Assembly (NCBI GenBank): GCA_911728435.2
Contig: OU452199.1
Location: forward strand, 9,124,860 to 9,188,859
DNA length: 64,000 nucleotides
Direction of reading: 5' to 3'
From: Apoderus coryli
Lineage: Eukaryota; Arthropoda; Insecta; Coleoptera; Attelabidae
Made by a program: the position numbers and the translations under genes. The notes beneath the pieces were generated by a model. It was not told where the DNA came from. It worked only from the letters and a program-made list of their open reading frames with translations, and made no database searches. Positions 32,921 to 43,851 of this stretch are shown here, in pieces. The first letter of the stretch is position 1. Each line of letters starts with the position of its first letter.

Positions 32921-32992
32921 GAAGCATGGTAGTGTGAAATAAATTTCCAACATAACGTAAAGTCTTGTTGCTTTATGTAACAAGCAATTCTC

Positions 32993-33004
32993 AATTATTA
33001 TATT
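32993..33004 (+). repeat. Right target-site-like direct repeat of the retrozyme array
   Basis: AATTATTATATT, identical to 28832-28843. Confidence 0.6.
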
Positions 33005-35087
33005 ATTGGACATATTTTTGTTCATTTATGATGATTGAAGATAGTTGTATTCTTATTAGTATTTTCTTAGAAAAAAAAACAGAAATAAACAAGTACCTAA
33101 TACAATTAATTTCTTCAAAACTAAAATTTAACAATAATTATTGAAATTCACTTTAGAGCATACTTTTTATTCAAAACATTCTATTCATGAGGGATATCTC
33201 ATAGACATCTACTGTAATATAGATTATTTGATATAATGGCTACAAGTATGCCATGATTGGTCTTTTAAAATTATCATGAAATGCAGCTATCCAGAACCTA
33301 GATAGTGTCGACGCGACGGTAAAATAGACATATTCGATTGCCAAGTGTGTCTACTTGTGTCATGTGAATAGTATTAAAATTAAAATAAGTATAAATTGCG
33401 AGTTTTCTTAGATATAATAATATTTGTTATATTATTGTGGAAGTTGAATAAAATAAATTTGGTGGAAAATCAAGTATCTAACCATGTTTCATGTGTAAAT
33501 ATATTGTCTAATGTGTGGATTTGTTGAGGAAAATGTGCTGGAATATGTTGGTGAAATTTTCAAAAAACGTCTGGCAAGAGAGCATATTATGTTGTACCTT
33601 TAAGTTATGTATGTTGTTTAGGCGAGTGGGATTTTTTTCTTTTCTAATTACATTACTTTTATAAAAAAAAATGATGATTTGGGAACTATTTTAAATATGT
33701 TTCCCTACAAAGAAGCTTCAACAAAAGTAAACGTAGCATTGCGCTGAATATTTAAACGTAGGTAAAAAACATGGCATATTTTACACGTGTTTTGATTTTC
33801 AGAAACTCTACCCTAACCCTAACTTACCCCTGTTTTCGCTGAAAATTAGAGTGAATAACAGCTATCACGTTTTATTATTTATTAGGATTAGGATAGACAG
33901 GGACTTTATTATTTGTTTTCATATGTGGTTTAATGCTAATCTGAACTAAAAATAAACCTGAATATCAGCCATATAGGTACATCAAGTGAAAAATGCCAAC
34001 AGTGACCCAAATGACAGTCTGTCAAAAGAATATAGCTTATATTACCATTAAGTCTAATTTTTTGTCCCATATTAATGATTACTTGCAATTTATTTTCAAT
34101 TTTTTATAGTTTTTCTAATAATAAATAATGAATTTATATTTTGCGCTATTCAAATTTTGAATTGCTAACAAACACCTAAAGCAACTTAAAAAAACGCGAA
34201 TGACCGCGCATGATAATTATATATCACCTTCTATTTAGAACCGCCGCCGCGTTTAAACTTTATTTATTTATAAAAGAACGCAAAACCCGTCTTCATTTTT
34301 TCAAAATAAATTATGGAATATGTGATCTTTGGGGGTAACTGGATCAGATTCCAGGCCTGGAGGGAGTGATTAAGGAAGAATTAATTGGTGAGTCGCATAT
34401 ACTTAGTAAGCAATTCACTTTTGTCGCTTTTCAAATTAAACACCATACTCAACGCCATTGAACTGATTGAAAAATCGAACACAAATCAAAACTCTTTCTT
34501 TCATGATCCTATCTTTATTGTAAAACTGTTAAAAGTAAATACAGCGTGTAAATACTTGCAAAATAATGTATATTCAAATTGAAAACTGAAATCCAAATCT
34601 TTGAAATAGTGAAATAAACATATTATCAAAACAAAGAGTTTATTGAAATATAATGGAATATTACTGTGATTCTACTCGTAACTCAAACAATATATACGGG
34701 AATTCTGGCATAGGAGGAAACAAACAAATTATACAAGTATGTGGGATTTCCCACATGCATGCAATCTCCAGCTAAAAGCTCCAAAAACGGTTAATGCATG
34801 TTACTCTTGCTAAATAGAATTGTAATTTGTAAATGTTACCAGAACAAACTTCTCGAAATTAGAATGATATGCACTGAGTGTACATATGAAAATGAACATC
34901 ATTAGTCATAAAGATAGAAATATATTGCTTGAGAAGTGAGGCGTTTATGACCATTTTAAATGTTTCTCTTGAATAGGATTAAAATATATTATTCTAGCTG
35001 GGTTTCTTCAGAGATATTTCTCTGTGTTGCTCATAGTCGTTTATATAGTGCAAAATAATATATAAACCGCTATTAAAACACTCAATA
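33005..35087. other. Unassigned stretch
   Basis: AT-rich. The frame at 34385-34582 follows a GGTGAGTCG that looks like a splice donor, but no exon or family could be supported. CCTAACCCTAAC near 33815 is too short to be telomeric. Confidence 0.4.
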
Positions 35088-35470
35088 TTACTTTGCCGCA
35101 CCGGGAAAGTATTGTGAATGCGCTAAAAAAAGTTTTGAGGTTACCTGAGACCATTTCCTGATGGAATTCTTTCAGGATAGCGCCCAAACGCTTAAACCAA
35201 TTGAGCACAATTTTGGTATATAAGTTTGGGGGAGTCCTAGCATGAACCCATTACGTTTTGGTTGAAATTGCTTTAGCCCTGTGATAGGGGTCGACTGTTA
35301 CATTATTTTATAGCATTTTTTATCTGCTTTCCAGCGATAGGTCCCTTTTGATATTTGTCCCAATAATTCTCGAGAAAATTAAAATGTCACCAGATACGTA
35401 GTTGTAACCTTTCTTATTAGAATTATAGTAGTTAGTTTGTTACGTTAGTTTATTGGAATGTTTCATTTAT
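35088..35470 (-). mobile_element. Helitron-like repeat, second copy
   Basis: Reverse-complement relative of 5880-6542. It shares CCAATAAACTAACGTAACAAAC, GACCTATCGCTG, GCAGATAAAAAATGCT, TCAATTGGTTTAAGCG and the terminal ACAATACTTTCCC hairpin segment. The hairpin is imperfect here and no CTAG follows. It lacks the tRNA-like block and the perfect palindrome. Confidence 0.65.
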
Positions 35471-35474
35471 TTAA

Positions 35475-36160
35475 TTGTTCCCACGTATTGGAACACCAAT
35501 GACTGAGAATCGGGTCCTCTCTTATATCGGATCCCTAGCGTAAGTAATTGTAACTAAAAAATATATTTAGAGAAAGCAATAAAAACTTAAAGTTTGGGAA
35601 AATAAAATACATGACAGACATTAATATTATATTATACGCCACTGTCGCGTAGTTGTAAACTTCATTCGGAAATGCTGGAGATAAGACGCAACAGAACAGG
35701 CAACAGAATACAGATACGAACACCCTAGAGGAAACCAGAGTATATAAATTATTAAACACGACTGGACCCAGTGTGTACATAGGTAATTTAGGTTTGACAC
35801 TCAGGTGTATTGCAAACTGTTTTAGGCTAAAAGATGATTTGTTCCGATATGATTATCAGTCAGGCTATTGTCTAAAATGGTACCTACTAAATACAATTTT
35901 TAAATATTAAGGCTATTTTGTACACAGTGACTGTTTGATGTTTATGGATAACGAAATAAATATTTTTTCCAAAAATTTGAACACGTATAGTATTGATTTT
36001 AAATACTATGACAAATGCCACATTGCTGTTGCTAACAGAAATATATAGCAACTTTATCATATTATCTAATTTAATCAGCATATCACATAAATACAAATAC
36101 CTCTTCAGAGAGTTGATTGTCATATCGCCTGTTTTGTTAGAGATTTTATTTTTAAATCTT
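35475..36160. other. Unassigned stretch
   Basis: Overlapping antisense frames at 35887-36310 have no motif. No gene supported. Confidence 0.4.
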
Positions 36161-36164
36161 TTCA

Positions 36165-36545
36165 TTTTTGTTAAGCATTCCCTATACCAAAACCTAACAG
36201 AATTTTTCCTACAATTTTTTTTTGCAAAAAAGTTGACGTTTTCCGACTTCTACAAAAATAAAATCAATATTTCTAATGATTATTTCATTCAAGCAAGCAA
36301 CATTTTATAATACATTAGAGGGAATACTGAGTATACAAATGATTTTTTTGTGTGTGTTTTTTTTTTTTTAAATTAAAAAGGTTATTTTTTTGTCTATCGA
36401 ACGGCATAGTCAAATATATACCATTCCATTTAAAAAAATATTGATTTTTTTGTAGAAGTCGAAAAACTTCAACTTTTTCGCAATGAAAATTGTAGGAAAG
36501 AATCTGTTAGGTTTTGGTATAGGGAATGCAACAAAGTGGCCTTTA
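36165..36545. repeat. Inverted repeat with about 100-bp arms
   Basis: GCATTCCCTATACCAAAACC...CAATATTT (about 36173-36272) is mirrored at about 36438-36536, around a 165-bp spacer. It looks like a foldback MITE, but no TSD was found. Confidence 0.7.
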
Positions 36546-36549
36546 AATT

Positions 36550-37084
36550 TTATAGGGAATCTGAAAAAAAAATGTGGTCCTTCCATTTAAAATAAGAAAG
36601 TAGGTGGTTACTTCCGGAAGTAATATTAACCCGGAAATAGTACATCAATATAGAACCTGCTACGTAATGGGACAGACGCTAATGAGTTGAGAGACAGGAA
36701 ATAAAACCCACATGTTATATTTTGCAAGGAGACCATCTCCCTGTGGAAGCTTTAATGTGGAGAGGTTAAATTTTGTCTTGTCCACTATGATAAACCATAA
36801 CTGCGATATAGAATTGATTTTTAACGGTATTATTTTGCTTGTCTCTTGGAATTATTAAAGAGAGACTGCGTAAAAATTGGCATTTAAATAAACAAAAGCG
36901 AGTACGCTTTAACAGCAAAAATTTTTAATTAAAAATTTAAAATTATATATACAAAAGTAAAAAATAAAATAAGTCTAATTTGTTGCTAAGATAGGTAATT
37001 ATTCTAATATATAAATAAAAACATTTTTTCCGTAAAATGACTCCAATAGATTTAGTGTTGAAAAATCCATTGTAGGCTTTTCTT
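36550..37084. other. Unassigned stretch
   Basis: No gene or clear repeat. The minus-strand frame at 36943-37149 overlaps the hammerhead-like repeat and is chance. Confidence 0.4.
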
Positions 37085-37195
37085 ATTGTGTTATTGTTAA
37101 GCTGATGATGGAACTGGATTAGCTGCGAAACATGTTTCGCTGTAGACAATTTATCTGACGATTATTCTTATAAATTTATTTCGTGAGGATTCGGT
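37085..37195 (+). repeat. Dispersed repeat with hammerhead-like motif (copy b)
   Basis: CTGATGATG at 37102, degenerate hairpin, GAAACATGTTTCG (37127-37139), then AAATTTATTTCGTGAGGATT near 37170. The same order (motif, then AAATTTCATTTCGTGGAGATT) occurs inverted at 38535-38613, so the two are copies of one repeat. Confidence 0.55.
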
Positions 37196-37199
37196 GTTT

Positions 37200-37965
37200 A
37201 TTTCTATATTATTTATTATTCGGAAGTTGGGAAGCAACAATAATAGATTCAAAAAGAAACAGTATCAGCAAGAAAATCTTACAGGTTTGCAACTTATGAA
37301 ATATTAGTTTATCGCTTACTAGCGAGCTTAAATTTATAACGCCATAAACACCATTTTACGTTTTATTAGAGATGGCTTTGAACAAAGACCAGTGATAAAA
37401 GTTCTACAAACTAATCTTGGCAAACGCGCCTTTTAATGTGTGATAGGAGACATTGAAACAAAGAGATTATAAAACCGCCATAAGAGAATTTCATTACGAT
37501 ATATTGCTTTGTGTTGAGACACTGTAATGCTGTTTCTCCAATCGAAACAGCTATACGGGCTGACCATAAATTAATTTCATATCCATGAAATGAGAGCCGG
37601 TTGTCATGAGAGTGGTTCAGTTGACAAACGCGTATAAACCGGATGTGTACTGGCCGGGATTTGTGTGCGCATTGTCGCCCAACGGATGTGACGTGGCCTC
37701 GTTAATGATATGTGCGTACAGCATACTGAATGGTCAATTGGGCTCCTTCTCTGTATAGAAGTTTGCAAATAATTTATAGGCTGCTACTACTACTATATTG
37801 AAGTTGTAGGTTAAATAACTCAATATAAATGTTCTTATTTTTTGATTTTACATAAATATATTAGTAGGTATTAATGATTTTAAAGGAAGAATTGTGTTAA
37901 GTGAATTTTGTGAATTATCAGGTTTCGGGAAAAATGAAAATTCCAATTAACTTGGTGTAGTCTCT
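37200..37965. other. Unassigned stretch
   Basis: 37560-37760 is less AT-rich, with ATAAACCGGATGTG near 37634 resembling ATAAACCGGATGGC near 28645. Origin unknown. Confidence 0.35.
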
Positions 37966-37969
37966 ATTG

Positions 37970-38003
37970 CAACGTGTCGTGTCAATATATGCACTTCTTC
38001 AGG
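37970..38003 (-). repeat. Hammerhead-core-like motif (copy c)
   Basis: On minus: CCTGAAGAAGTG, AT-rich loop, CAC, GACACGTTG. The GAAAC of other copies has become GACAC. Degenerate. Confidence 0.3.
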
Positions 38004-38534
38004 CTAAAATCAATTGAATTGTGTACCTTCATTTTATTCTGGTCAGTTCACTCATATACTGGTGTATTTCAGATTAAAACATAAACATTCATTTAGAAAA
38101 AAGAATTTTTATGTCAATATTATGTTTTTCACTGTGAGAATTAATGGTTAATTATTTGTAAAATATTAAGTTTTCATGATGCCAATCATATTGAAATATT
38201 ACGTATAATGATTTAGTTACAATTCAGAATTAAATTAACCCTTTCAGTGGCAAATTTCTTTTTATCGTTTTTTGATTGTACAATGTTTAAAGGTAGTATA
38301 CGCACATGGAAAAGTATTTAAAAAAATAAAGTAGTTTTATATATGGAAACGAAATAGTGCTAGCTATAACCAAAGATTAATGTACATTAATCTTTGCTAC
38401 TACTAACCTAGGTAGGTAAAATTTTCTTATTATATCACAGCACTTTTACGTGTACGTGAGATATTTAAAATAACTACTTTGTAATTGAAAAAGTAAAGTT
38501 GAATTATAATTTCAGTAATTATCAAAGTCTAATC

Positions 38535-38613
38535 TCCACGAAATGAAATTTACAGTAATCGTTAATCCATGCCAGACATGTTTCAAGACTGGACCAGTCA
38601 CATCATCAGTGGC
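38535..38613 (-). repeat. Dispersed repeat with hammerhead-like motif (copy d)
   Basis: On minus: GCCA, CTGATGA, TGT, GACTG-GTC-CAGTC hairpin, TT, GAAAC, AT, GTC, TGGC (38613 down to 38571). It is the best of the dispersed motifs: GCCA/TGGC could form stem I and GTC sits at the cleavage position. However, unpaired TGT/TT separates stem II from the core, which is not canonical. Confidence 0.45.
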
Positions 38614-38619
38614 GAGCAA

Positions 38620-39970
38620 TCATTAAAACTGAAAAACTTTTAGATTACTACATTGTTTTTTATATACATCATCTATCAATCTAATGCCACTTGTTTCACT
38701 GTACTGCAAGAATCTCTTAAACAAATTCTATGGTTTGGCGAAAAAAGTTAAAAAACTTGATGTGTTTCACAAATTTGGGTTACGATTTGGTTTCCTTATG
38801 AGACTGCTTGTTTTTACTCTCAAACCAGGTCAAATTTTACTACTAACATGACTAATGCATCAGTAATACCTATATATTCATTTTCTATCATTGTCTCGAA
38901 TATATTTTGCAAAACATACCGACAAAAAACAAAAACACCTGTCCTTATCAATTTTATCAAAAACCGCCCTAATTCTGGGAACAAAAAATTAGGGTGCCTC
39001 TCATTGTTCGCACGTGTTGCGCTTCAAAAAACACGCTGAAGTTGGTCGACCTATTCAATAACAAACAAACATCTGAATAGCGAGTTGACATGTTGATTAA
39101 AACCTTTCAAATTTTATAGAGTTGTACCCCATTTTATACACACCATAATGGTAACATTTTTGAGGCTCAATCATACAATCCTTCTACTCCTACTTTTATC
39201 GCCAACTATCCCTATAAGTAGACAAGACATCTAGCATCTAATATGATTTGAGACCTGTTCTGCTGAAGTGGCTTTATCTTAGTGTCCCTGTGGTTCAATA
39301 TGCGATGATGTTCATTAAGATGGGATAAGAATTAAGATTAAAAATACACTACCTAGCAACTTTTTTTTCAAAAATTTGCTGAAATGTTGTTTTCCTAATT
39401 TAAATTTGTTACATTATGTAACAAGCAATTCATTAAAATTAAATTATTTTTGACAAGATAGGAGAAAATAAATAATTCTGACATAACTCGCACATGTCAA
39501 AGAAAACCCGTTAGTTCTCTATTTTAATATACGAGTATACTCACCGATTTTACGATCAAAATATTCGTATGCTATTTATTTATTAACATTTATTTTATTT
39601 GTCGTGGCTGTTCGGCTAACCAGTCGCACTAAACTTACGATCAATCATTCTTACGGAAAACGACCTAAACAGAATAAAAATATATATTAGTGCTCTGGAC
39701 CGGGAAAAACATATCCTTTGCTGTAGCTATGTTCTCCCCTCTTCGTTTTTTTACCTCTAAACTTTTTGCCAGAGAGTTACAAATGAGGTTAAATAAATAC
39801 GTTTCTTGTCAGTAGCGGCAGCCATTAATTAAAAACTTTTTCCCTGTCGTTTTTTAGTGTGATGCAGTTAATAGGATTTAGCTCAGTATCGCTCTGGCGA
39901 TGACCTGTTTAATTTATGTATCACGAGACAAAATATGGTTTAAAAGCGATATTAAGTATTTTTCTAGTAA
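38620..39970. other. Unassigned stretch
   Basis: No gene recognised. TTATGTAACAAGCAATTC near 39417 is identical to part of the retrozyme unit (for example near 32976), possibly a chance 18-mer or a scrap of a unit. Confidence 0.4.
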
Positions 39971-40462
39971 GACATACAGGGTGCTTCATAATATATGCGC
40001 AGGACTTTAGGAAAAATATGAACAAAAGTTTCTATTAACTTACTCTCTAAAATGCAGCATTTTGAAATTGAAACAAAAAGTCCGTTTTTTGCCAATATCT
40101 CCGGAGCCGTTTATCTTACAGAAAACAGCTTCTGTAAGAATTTTCGGCTCATAATAAGCTATGTTTTGTGCAAGAACTATTTTTTTTTACGTAATTGATG
40201 AAAATTTTGAAGGGGTAGTGGGTGTTTTTCTCCCTAATTTCTACGCCACTGGAAAAACTACGATTTTAAGATACCCATTTGAACCGCTAATGTTTTCTAC
40301 ACAAAAAAAGGTGCTCTAGGTTATAAGCTCTAAAGTTAACTGGTTTTGAGGAAAATCAACTTGTTCAAAAACATGCGTCGAAGAATTGCGTGCATTGAAG
40401 CTAACGGCGGACATTTTTAACATTTAATTTAACTGTGTATGATTTGTTATTGGATTGGAAAA

Positions 40463-40610
40463 TTATTTCTGATGATGGCCTTCTGCAATTTCATGTGGAT
40501 TTTCTTCAGCCCATATCTGGTTATTGTGAAAATTGAAAATACCATCTCTCGAGAAAGATGCTTCATCGGTAGACAGAACTTCGGCTCCAAACTGAGGGTT
40601 AGGGTACCTT
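40463..40610 (-). pseudogene. Tc1/mariner-like transposase fragment with first DDE Asp
   Basis: On minus the frame reads FGAEVLSTDEASFSRDGIFN, FHNNQIWAEENPHEI. TDEASF with the following FHN.Q.WAEENPH is the first catalytic block of the same transposase group as at 3481-3840 (TDEVCF...LHNEHVYADENS). The rest of the protein is gone. It sits between the inner ends of the TIRs. Confidence 0.75.
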
Positions 40611-40776
40611 TTTTGTGTAGAAAATATTGGCGGTTCAAACGGGTGTCTTAAAACCGTTCTTTTTCCAGTGGCGTAGAAATTGGGGAGAAAAACACCCACT
40701 GCCCCTTCAAAATCTTCACCAATGATGAATTAAAAATAAATAAATTATTGCACAAAAAATAGCTTATAATAATATA

Positions 40777-41655
40777 ATCCTTTATTTAGCATATATGCTA
40801 TTTACATTGATGTATAAATACATACAAAAACAAAAAAACAAAAAATATCACTACAGTTGTAAACAATTAATAATTAAAACACAATTACAAAACAGAACAT
40901 AAAATAATTACAAACACAAATAGTCTACTGATCCTCCTCTAGAGATACAGTCAATTTTCTTTTAAAGGCCGCAATGGTAGTACAGTCCTTCACAGATACG
41001 TCCAGTTCATTATACCTTACAAGGCCTTTATGAAATAATGTTGTTTCAGAGCATTTTTTGTTTTTTGTTGTAACTCTGAAATTATTTCTTGTTCTTGTGT
41101 TGTAGTCATGAACATCCGAGTTCACAAGCAATTTGGATGTCAGATAACTTGGCGTCAAACCGAGTTTCATTTTATGGATCAGTGTAAGAGTCCTAAATTC
41201 TAAATACACCGAAAACCAATCCAGAGACCGCAACATATATTGGATGGGAGTTCTTCGACCTACACCAAGAGTCGCCCTCATAGCTCTATTCTGCAATTTC
41301 TGAAGCCGATCTATCTCGTTCTTATTTGCATTGTACAAAATGGAGGCAGAAAATGTATAATGGGGCAATACAAGAGTATTGTAAGCCATCTTGAATATCT
41401 CGTCAATGAAGTGGCTATTCTAACTAAGAAATGTACAGATTTCGAGACTCTTGAAATAACAAATAATACATGGTCTTTAAAAGTCAGATTACTATCGATA
41501 ATAACACCCAAATACTTCATACTTTCCACTCTCTCCAAGACTTCACCGTTCATCATTATTTTTGTGTTTAAATTAGAATATTCAGCGTGGATGTGTTTAC
41601 TGCCGAAAATCATACATTTTGTCTTATTATTATTTAATTTAATAATTTTTTTTTA
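40777..41655 (-). mobile_element. 5'-truncated Jockey-type LINE
   Basis: On the minus strand a reverse-transcriptase 3' half is followed by an AT-rich 3' UTR ending TAAATAAAGGATTATATTATTATAA near 40777. It lies within the right arm of the mariner-like element. The junctions show TTAT on both sides, a possible short TSD. 5' truncation is the usual outcome of target-primed reverse transcription. Confidence 0.8.
40922..41640 (-). pseudogene. Reverse transcriptase C-terminal part (Jockey-like), one frameshift
   Basis: Frame 1 (41640 to about 41320): LNNNKTKCMIFGS, MMNGEVLERVESMKYLGVII, DSNLTFKDHV, SKSVHFLVRIATSLTRYSR. Frame 2 (about 41389 to 40925): YNTLVLPHYTFSASILY, RLQKLQNRAMRATLGVGRR, TPIQYMLRSLDWFSV, YNTRTRNNFRV, TLFHKGLVRYNELDV. 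These are the KYLGV thumb region and the LQNRAMRxIL connection that end Jockey-type ORF2. The palm motifs (PQGS, FADD) lie upstream and are lost. A single frameshift near 41330-41389 breaks the ORF; otherwise it is well preserved. Confidence 0.88.
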
Positions 41656-41869
41656 TTATGAGTAGAAAATGCTCACGCAGCTGTTTTCTCTCGGATAAAC
41701 GGTTCCAGAGATATTCGCAAAAAACTGATTTTTTTTTTCAATTTCAACACTCTGTATCTCGAAAATGGTGGATTTTAGAGGGTAAGTTAGTAGAAACATT
41801 TTTTCATATTTTTGGACGGGCTCTCACATTCTAAAGTCCTGCCCATATATTATGAAACACCCTGTATTT

Positions 41870-42315
41870 TGGAATATCAGATAGGAACAATTTTAGCATA
41901 TTCGACCCAGAATAATATAATATATTAAAATTATTAAACTTGTGTATGATAAAATCTCAAAAAAGTCCAAATTTTAACCAGCGATAATTCAGGTCATTCA
42001 TAAGTGAAGATACGGAACTTCAGATTGTTGAGAAAGTTAGTATAGGTGCAGAAATAAGATAAAACATCTTTAATATTTATATTGTTTATTTCAATGTTTA
42101 ATAATTAAAGTTAAAAATTGGCGCATTATATTTAGTAAACAGTAATGTATTCACATTTAAAAGCTCAAAAATTAAGAGCGCAAATAAACACGTTGTCATT
42201 GAGTTACAAGAAACACATGATAAACAATAACATACGCGTCGTATCTTGTCACCGAAATTTTCGCTCGTTTGTGCAGGTGCAAAAATCCTCATCTTCGACT
42301 TTGATTTTTGTTGGC
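41870..42315. other. Unassigned stretch
   Basis: No gene recognised. Overlapping opposite-strand frames at 42098-42339 carry no motif. Confidence 0.4.
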
Positions 42316-42319
42316 ACCA

Positions 42320-42405
42320 GCACTCATGCTTCTTGTTAAAATATTACTGAGCAATGCGTTTTTCGATTTTTTTCGGAAAAATTAGATGCCCTTATGATAT
42401 TACTT
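42320..42405 (+). repeat. Direct repeat flanking a satellite-rich block (left)
   Basis: CTCATGCTTCTT, TTTTTCGATTTTTTTCGGAAAAATTAGAT and TGATATTACTTACGA recur in the same order at 44660-44735. Confidence 0.7.
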
Positions 42406-42720
42406 ACGAAAATTTCCCTCGTCTTAATTTCCACCAATCACAAACGCGCAATTTTCAATTACAAATGGTTTCTAGATGGGAAAACTGTATGACAGCACCT
42501 GTTCGAGTTTACCTGTGGCAAAACTTGACAGCTGTTGTCACCAAAAATTACAATACAACAAGCACGGAAAGAAATTATTGTTTTGGTAACAAGAATTTTA
42601 ACCAGAATTCAAGTTAGTATAGGCACAACCATATGTTTTGTCATTACGATCTATTTGATATTGTTATGCAAATTGTGTTGATAGTTATTTCTGTATTGTT
42701 ACAATGACCACATCATCGCA

Positions 42721-42900
42721 TTGTCACCCTAACCAGATTGTCTTAGTTAACATAACATTATAATATTGTTATCCTAACCAGATAATTACGTTATCTCTAC
42801 AATATAATATTGTTACCCTAACCAGATAGTTACGTTATCTCTACAATGTAATATTGTTATCCTTACCAGATAGTTATGTTATCTCTACAATCTAATATTG
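42721..42900. repeat. 44-bp minisatellite
   Basis: AATATTGTTAYCCTAACCAG recurs at 42762, 42806, 42850 and (truncated) 42894, exactly 44 bp apart, with GTTATCTCTACAAT closing each unit. Less regular copies of the same ATATTGTTACC theme continue to about 43095. Confidence 0.9.
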
Positions 42901-43095
42901 CCTGGTCACTGGGGCTACATTACCTGACATTGTCTTGTTATCATAACAATATCATACTTGTACTTAATACTGATTTGTCACCATTAGTATATGATATTGT
43001 CACCTACACTTCATTATATTGTTACTCCAACTATAATATAACGTTACTCATCTTATACCATATCGTTACCTTAACAATTTAGCATTGTTAACCTA
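42901..43095. repeat. Degenerate continuation of the ATATTGTTACC minisatellite
   Basis: Segments such as GATATTGTCACC (42991), ATATTGTTACTCC (43016), ATATCGTTACC (43061) and GCATTGTTAACC (43084) recur without fixed spacing. Confidence 0.55.
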
Positions 43096-43099
43096 GCTT

Positions 43100-43850
43100 T
43101 TTTTCTCTAATTGATGGAATTTTATAGAAGTTTGTAAATAAACTCAACTTTTTTATACTCTATTAGTTTTTGAGGAAATTTGTTGTAAAAAACAATTTAA
43201 TAGTACATTTTCCATATTAAACCATATAAATATATTTTAAAATATAAAACGAAATACTTTATTGTGGAAAAATAAATGTTATAAACATATTATACAATAT
43301 TGCAACCATTGGATCAACTCTTCTTATTCTAGATGCTCCGTTTCGGATACTAGAAAAGACATACAAAGATAATGAAAAATACCAAATTAGTCTCTACATG
43401 CAACTTTTTTCATTGATACAGTAAACTTTTCAAAAAATCAGGAAATAAACTTATTTAAACTTGGTTGAAAATTACATGTAATTACAGTAATAATGCTAGG
43501 GGGTGGTGATAATCGTATTGTGCTCGAGAAAACTTGTAAACATGTTACAAATTCACATCAGTGATATCAAAACCAGAGTGTGTGGCGAAACTTTATTATT
43601 AGGTATATAAATTATATTTAATATTACCTACCATTGAATATTGCCAAAAGATGATGTAAATTCCATGATTGCAGAAGGTCTCCAACGAAATCCTTCATTG
43701 CACAAAATATGTTTAACAAACTCACACACCATCCCACTGTATTAACGAAAACAAACTAACCTCGACCTTTGACTGTCTACCAATAAATTTACTAAAGACG
43801 CGCTACAGGCTGTTTTCATTGGTTCACGAATCTTGTAAAATGCGTTCTAG
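43100..43850. other. Unassigned stretch
   Basis: AT-rich, no gene or RNA seen. Confidence 0.4.
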
Positions 43851-43851
43851 C

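Larger units (their letters stand above)
31497..32992 (+). repeat. Retrozyme tandem block in plus orientation, 340-bp unit
   Basis: About 4.4 units, period exactly 340 (CCTCCCTGCTAGGGG at 31641, 31981, 32321 and 32661). Each full unit carries a hammerhead on the plus strand. Each also has TATAAATA about 50 bp upstream of the next ribozyme (for example 31806-31813), which might act as a promoter element. The block ends at ...GCAATTCTCAA near 32994. The 62-72 codon frames running through both strands of the block are a by-product of the repetition. Confidence 0.95.
39977..41864 (-). mobile_element. Tc1/mariner-like element with long TIRs, split by a LINE
   Basis: The left end CAGGGTGCTTCATAATATATG and right end CAGGGTGTTTCATAATATATG (on minus) are inverted copies, abutted by TA (39975-39976 and 41865-41866). 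The similarity extends inward through TTACTCTCTAAAATGCAGC, CTCCGGAGCCGTTTATC and TTTTTGTGTAGAAAA segments. The right arm is interrupted at about 40775-41655 by a LINE; without that insertion the element would be about 1.0 kb. A transposase scrap remains in the middle. Confidence 0.85.

Noticed and set aside
31497..32992. Open frames of 62-72 codons in the 340-bp array, one reading TDESWIDETAVWWKHG, like the GDESW motif of mariner transposases
   Set aside because: The peptide arises from translating the hammerhead core (CTGATGAGTCGTGGATCGACGAAAC is too apt as RNA). The frames repeat because the DNA does, with no other transposase motif.
30778..32992. CRISPR array
   Set aside because: The unit is 340 bp with no spacers, the setting is a eukaryotic transposon graveyard, and orientation flips midway.
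33812..33832. Telomere-like CCCTAACCCTAAC
   Set aside because: Only about two units, and arthropod telomeres are usually TTAGG-type. Chance in AT-rich DNA.
34320..34582. Possible exon with donor site GGTGAGTCG
   Set aside because: No recognisable protein, acceptor or neighbouring exon; not enough evidence for a gene call.
35887..36310. Overlapping 92- and 105-codon frames on opposite strands
   Set aside because: Low-complexity, AT-rich composition, no motif, and partly inside an inverted repeat.
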